This document shows positions 14,621-17,973 of a DNA stretch of 17,973 bases, piece by piece. Made by a program: the position numbers and the translations under genes. How positions within the stretch are numbered: position 1 is the stretch's first letter; the number at the start of each line of letters is the position of its first letter. The notes under the pieces were generated by a model. It was not told the origin of the DNA. It saw nothing but the letters and a program-made list of their open reading frames with translations, and did no database searches. The DNA lies in assembly GCA_949840605.1 (NCBI GenBank), contig CATKXN010000049.1, forward strand, positions 1 to 17,973. Reading direction: 5' to 3'. The stretch is from an uncultured Alistipes sp. (lineage in GTDB: Bacteria; Bacteroidota; Bacteroidia; Bacteroidales; Rikenellaceae).

Positions 14621-16927
14621 ATGAAACGATATATTCTGTCGGCACTTTTCGTGTGCCTGCACCTTGCCGGCGTGCTGGGCGCCGACGCGCCGCGCAAAGG
14701 CACGGACGCCAACCTTTACGGCCACGTCGTGGACCGTGAAACCCATGAACACATTCCCTATGCTTCGGTGGCCGTCGTCGGCACGGCTTTCGGTACGACG
14801 ACCGACGCTTCGGGACACTATTTCCTGAAAAACCTGCCCGAAGGGGAGCTGACGCTCGAGGTCCGCGCCCTGGGTTACGCCTCGAAAAGAACGGCCGTCG
14901 CGCTGAAACGCGGCGAGACGCTGGAGCTGAATTTCGAGGTGGCGCAGAACGGCATCTCGATGGACGAGGTGGTCGTCTCGGCGAGCCGTTCGGCGACGCT
15001 GCGGCGCGAAGCCCCGGCGCTCGTAAGCGTGCTCGACGCCCGGTTGTTCGAGCGGACCAATGCCGCGTGTCTGGCGCAGGGCCTGGCGTTCCAGCCCGGC
15101 GTGCGTGTCGAGGACGACTGCCAGAACTGCGGTTTCATGCAGGTGCGCATAAACGGCCTCGACGGACACTATTCGCAGATACTGGTCGATTCGCACCCGG
15201 TATTCTCGGCCCTGACGGGCGTTTACGGGCTGGAACAGATTCCGGCCAACATGATCGAGCGGGTCGAGGTGCTGCGCGGCGGCGGCTCGGCGCTTTTCGG
15301 TTCGTCGGCCATCGGCGGCACGATCAACATCATCACCCGGGAGCCGGCGCGCAGTTCGGCCCAGCTGTCGCACACGCTGACCTCGCTCGGAGGCAGCAAC
15401 TCCTATGACAACGCGACGATGCTCAACGCCTCGATCGTCTCCGAGAGCGGTCGCGCGGGCATCAGCGTCTTCGGCCAGAGCCGCCACCGTTCGGGCTACG
15501 ACCACGACGGCGACGGTTTCACCGAACTGCCCGTCATCAACGGCCAGTCGGTCGGCATGCGCTCGTTTTTCCGTACGGGGGCCTATTCGCGCATCACGGC
15601 GCAGTACCACCACATCGACGAATACCGCCGGGGCGGCGACCTGCTGGACCTGCCTCCCCACGAAGCCTTCGTCGCCGAGCAGACCGACCATGCGATCGAC
15701 GGCGGAAGCCTCTCGTTCGACCTTTCGTCGGCCGACCGCAGCAACCGGTTCAACGCCTACGCCTCGTTTCAGAACACCGCGCGCAAGAGCTACTACGGCG
15801 GCAATCAGGACCCCGACGCCTACGGCACGACGCACGATCTGACCGCGGCGGCCGGCATGCAGTACGTCCATGCCTTCCGCAGGCTGCTGTTCATGCCGTC
15901 GGAGCTGACGCTCGGGGCGGAATATAATTTCGACGAGCTCGAAGACCGCTCGATCGGCTACGCTATCGACACCGATCAGACGGTGCATATCGTGGGCGGC
16001 TATCTGCAGAACGAGTGGAAAACGAAGAAGTGGTCGCTGCTGATCGGCGGCCGCGTCGACAAGCACAATCTCGTGGACCACGTGATCTTCAGCCCCCGGG
16101 CCAACGTCCGTTTCAACCCCTCGGAGTCGGTGAACCTGCGGGTGAGCTACGCCGGAGGATACCGCGCCCCGCAGGCTTTCGACGAGGACATGCATATCGC
16201 CATCGTGGGCGGCGAGCGGGTCCGCATCCGCCTTGCGGACGACCTCAAGGAGGAGCGTTCGCACAGCGTGAGCCTTTCGGCCGACCTGTATCACACGTTC
16301 GGAAGCGTGCAGACCAACCTGCTCGTCGAGGGATTCTATACCAAACTGGAAGATGTATTCGCACTGCGGGATGTCGCGGAAACGGCCGACGGCGGCAAAA
16401 TCAAGGAGCGTTACAACGGCTCGGGCGCCGCGGTGCGCGGGCTGAACGTCGAGGGCCGCGCGGCTTTCACCCGCTGGTTCGAACTCCAGGCGGGGATGAC
16501 GTGGCAGCGGAGCCGTTATTCCGAACCCGAGCAGTGGAGCGAGGACGCGGAGGTGCCGCCCGTGAGCCGGATGTTCCGCACGCCCGACCTTTACGGTTAT
16601 TTCACCGCGTCGTTCAAGCCGTTGCGCCGTTTTACGGCCGACGTGACCGGCACCTGCACGGGGGAGATGCTCGTGCAGCACATGGCCGGATCGGGCGTGG
16701 ACCGGGACGTGGCGGTCGTTACGCCGGCGTTCTGCGACGTGAACCTGCGCCTGGCCTACGACCTGCGTATCTATAAGGAGATCACCCTGCAGCTTTACGG
16801 CGGCGTGCAGAATCTCTTCAACGCCTACCAGAAGGATTTCGACCGGGGTGCCGAACGCGATTCGGGTTATGTCTACGGTCCTTCGCTGCCCCGCAGCTGG
16901 TTCGTCGGTGCGAAGATCAGCTTTTGA
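14621..16927 (+). CDS. TonB-dependent outer-membrane receptor
   Basis: This 768-residue protein would import a scarce ligand, such as a metal complex, across the outer membrane using TonB energy. It has a signal peptide (1-20), a carboxypeptidase-like regulatory domain (about 30-108: GHVVDRETHEHIPYASVAVVG), a TonB box-like DEVVVSA (115-121), the plug (about 122-240) and a beta-barrel ending in GAKISF. The plug has two cysteines, CQNC (167-170), followed by the conserved VRINGLDGHYSQILVDS segment. DHDGDGF near residue 300 resembles a calcium loop. RGGGSALFG (219-227) and GTINIITREP (233-242) are plug hallmarks. The ligand cannot be read from sequence. No SusD partner is next to it, which argues against a polysaccharide system. 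Confidence 0.93.
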   Translation: MKRYILSALFVCLHLAGVLGADAPRKGTDANLYGHVVDRETHEHIPYASVAVVGTAFGTTTDASGHYFLKNLPEGELTLEVRALGYASKRTAVALKRGETLELNFEVAQNGISMDEVVVSASRSATLRREAPALVSVLDARLFERTNAACLAQGLAFQPGVRVEDDCQNCGFMQVRINGLDGHYSQILVDSHPVFSALTGVYGLEQIPANMIERVEVLRGGGSALFGSSAIGGTINIITREPARSSAQLSHTLTSLGGSNSYDNATMLNASIVSESGRAGISVFGQSRHRSGYDHDGDGFTELPVINGQSVGMRSFFRTGAYSRITAQYHHIDEYRRGGDLLDLPPHEAFVAEQTDHAIDGGSLSFDLSSADRSNRFNAYASFQNTARKSYYGGNQDPDAYGTTHDLTAAAGMQYVHAFRRLLFMPSELTLGAEYNFDELEDRSIGYAIDTDQTVHIVGGYLQNEWKTKKWSLLIGGRVDKHNLVDHVIFSPRANVRFNPSESVNLRVSYAGGYRAPQAFDEDMHIAIVGGERVRIRLADDLKEERSHSVSLSADLYHTFGSVQTNLLVEGFYTKLEDVFALRDVAETADGGKIKERYNGSGAAVRGLNVEGRAAFTRWFELQAGMTWQRSRYSEPEQWSEDAEVPPVSRMFRTPDLYGYFTASFKPLRRFTADVTGTCTGEMLVQHMAGSGVDRDVAVVTPAFCDVNLRLAYDLRIYKEITLQLYGGVQNLFNAYQKDFDRGAERDSGYVYGPSLPRSWFVGAKISF

Positions 16928-16944
16928 TCCGGATGCCGGGCACG

Positions 16945-16976
16945 AAAAAGCCGCCCCCGAACCGGGGCGGCTTTTT
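16945..16976. terminator. Bidirectional terminator between the receptor and malate dehydrogenase
   Basis: Perfect 13-bp arms (16945-16957 and 16964-16976), an A5 run on the left and a T5 run on the right, and a 6-base loop. It begins 17 bases after the receptor stop and lies 78 bases beyond the mdh stop. Confidence 0.9.
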
Positions 16977-17054
16977 GCGGATGTATGGCGGGGTGTTCGG
17001 GCGTGGTTCGCCGGACGGCTGTCCGCCCGCCTGTCCCTCCACTTCTCGGGCGGT

Positions 17055-17973
17055 TTAGAGTGCCTTGATCTCGTGCAGGATGTTGTTCGTCTTGCGGACG
17101 GCCTCGGCCGAGGCGGCGAATTTCTCGGCCTCCTCTTTCGTGAGGTCGATCTTCACGATCTTCTCGATGCCTTTGCGTCCGATGATCGCGGGAACGCCGA
17201 TGCAGATGTCCTTCTGGCCGTACTCGCCGTCGAGGTAGCAGCAGCAGGGAACCATCTTCTTCTGGTCGTTGAGGATCGCCTCGACCATCATCGATGCGGC
17301 GGCTCCCGGTGCATACCAGGCCGACGTGCCGATGAGTTTGGTGAGGGTCGCGCCGCCGACCATCGTGTTGGCGACGGCCTCGTCGAGCTTCTTCTTCGAC
17401 GCGAACTGCGAAACGGGAACGCCGTTGACCGTGGCCTTCGATACGAGCGGAATCATCGTCGTGTCGCCGTGGCCGCCGATGACCATGCCGTCGACGTTGT
17501 TGATGTTGGCGCCGGTGGCCTTGGCCAGGTAGCACTTGAAGCGCGACGAATCCAGCGCGCCGCCCATGCCGATGATGCGGTTCTTCGGAAGTCCCGAAGC
17601 CTTCAGGGCCAGGTAGGTCAGCGTGTCCATCGGGTTGGCTACCACGATGATGATGGCGCGCGGCGAGTACTTGATGACGTTCTCGATCACACCCTTCATG
17701 ATACCGGCGTTGGTGCCGATCAGCTCCTCGCGGGTCATGCCCGGCTTGCGGGGAATGCCCGAGGTGATGACTACGACGTCCGAGTTGGCGGTCTTCTTGT
17801 AGTCGTTGGTCGCACCGACGAGCTTCGTGTCGAAATCCATCAGCGTCGAGCACTGGTACATGTCCAGCATCTTGCCCTCCGAGAGGCCCTCCTTGATGTC
17901 GATCAGAACCACTTCGCTCGCCACTTCGCGGCAAGCCATTACGTTTGCGCAGGTGGCGCCCACGGCGCCCGCA
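17055..17973 (-). CDS. mdh: Malate dehydrogenase (LDH-like type), N-terminal end missing
   Basis: MDH interconverts malate and oxaloacetate with NAD in the cytoplasm. The open frame runs off the right edge; 305 codons are visible and only about 8 to 10 N-terminal residues appear to be missing, since the first visible residues, AGAVGATCA, are the end of the GxGxxG dinucleotide motif. LIDIKEG has the Asp that selects NAD over NADP. PRKPGMTR carries the substrate-binding arginines, ANPMDTLTYLA the conserved Asn, and GGHGDTTMIPL the catalytic His. The PCCCYLDGEYG stretch has three cysteines in a row in an otherwise ordinary region. The gene converges on the receptor gene across a shared terminator. 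Confidence 0.96.
   Translation of the reverse strand, partial: AGAVGATCANVMACREVASEVVLIDIKEGLSEGKMLDMYQCSTLMDFDTKLVGATNDYKKTANSDVVVITSGIPRKPGMTREELIGTNAGIMKGVIENVIKYSPRAIIIVVANPMDTLTYLALKASGLPKNRIIGMGGALDSSRFKCYLAKATGANINNVDGMVIGGHGDTTMIPLVSKATVNGVPVSQFASKKKLDEAVANTMVGGATLTKLIGTSAWYAPGAAASMMVEAILNDQKKMVPCCCYLDGEYGQKDICIGVPAIIGRKGIEKIVKIDLTKEEAEKFAASAEAVRKTNNILHEIKAL

Noticed and set aside
14621..16927. SusC-type polysaccharide utilisation receptor
   Set aside because: The protein is shorter than typical SusC proteins (about 1000 residues), no SusD-like gene follows, and the plug with CQNC resembles metal or small-ligand receptors.
16981..17054. Possible separate mdh terminator in the GC-rich gap
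   Set aside because: No clear stem with a T-run on the minus strand is seen; the shared hairpin at 16945-16976 can serve both genes.

Overview
The window looks like chromosomal core DNA of a GC-rich member of the Bacteroidales, most likely Alistipes-like (Rikenellaceae). This is inferred from gene content and promoter style, not from a database search. Pointers are several Bacteroidetes-type promoters (TTTG, 19-23 bases, TAnnTTTG), almost no Shine-Dalgarno sequences, a Bacteroidetes-form RpoZ, an SRAP protein starting MCFFTS, an LruC-domain lipoprotein and a TonB-dependent receptor with an N-terminal carboxypeptidase-like domain. No mobile element, CRISPR array or phage gene was found.

Layout, left to right. 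A truncated SRAP (YedK/HMCES-like) gene runs off the left edge on the minus strand. A low-GC gap follows, then a tRNA-His on the minus strand with its own promoter, leader hairpin and terminator. On the plus strand come groES-groEL with an unusual sigma54-like upstream region, an LruC-domain lipoprotein and an EamA/DMT transporter, the last two each with its own promoter and terminator. From 11384 down to 5400 lies a six-gene minus-strand operon: bamD, rpoZ, coaBC, recN, a membrane zinc-ribbon protein and a nucleotidyltransferase-like protein. Next, also minus strand, are a cardiolipin synthase and a small outer-membrane beta-barrel protein. Divergent from them is greA, whose 5' leader holds a terminator-like hairpin. 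Two tandem terminators separate greA from a small secreted protein and a TonB-dependent receptor, which look co-transcribed. A bidirectional terminator separates the receptor from a convergent malate dehydrogenase truncated at the right edge.

Most genes are housekeeping: protein folding, outer-membrane assembly, transcription, CoA synthesis, DNA repair and central metabolism. No clearly new multi-gene system stands out. The observations most worth a second look are regulatory or translational: an A10 tract in the linker of coaBC where a one-base slip in either direction meets a stop within about ten codons; an attenuator-like hairpin in the greA leader; paired TGNCA repeats with a sigma54-like element ahead of groESL; and the small-secreted-protein/receptor pair whose promoter is embedded in the preceding terminator.
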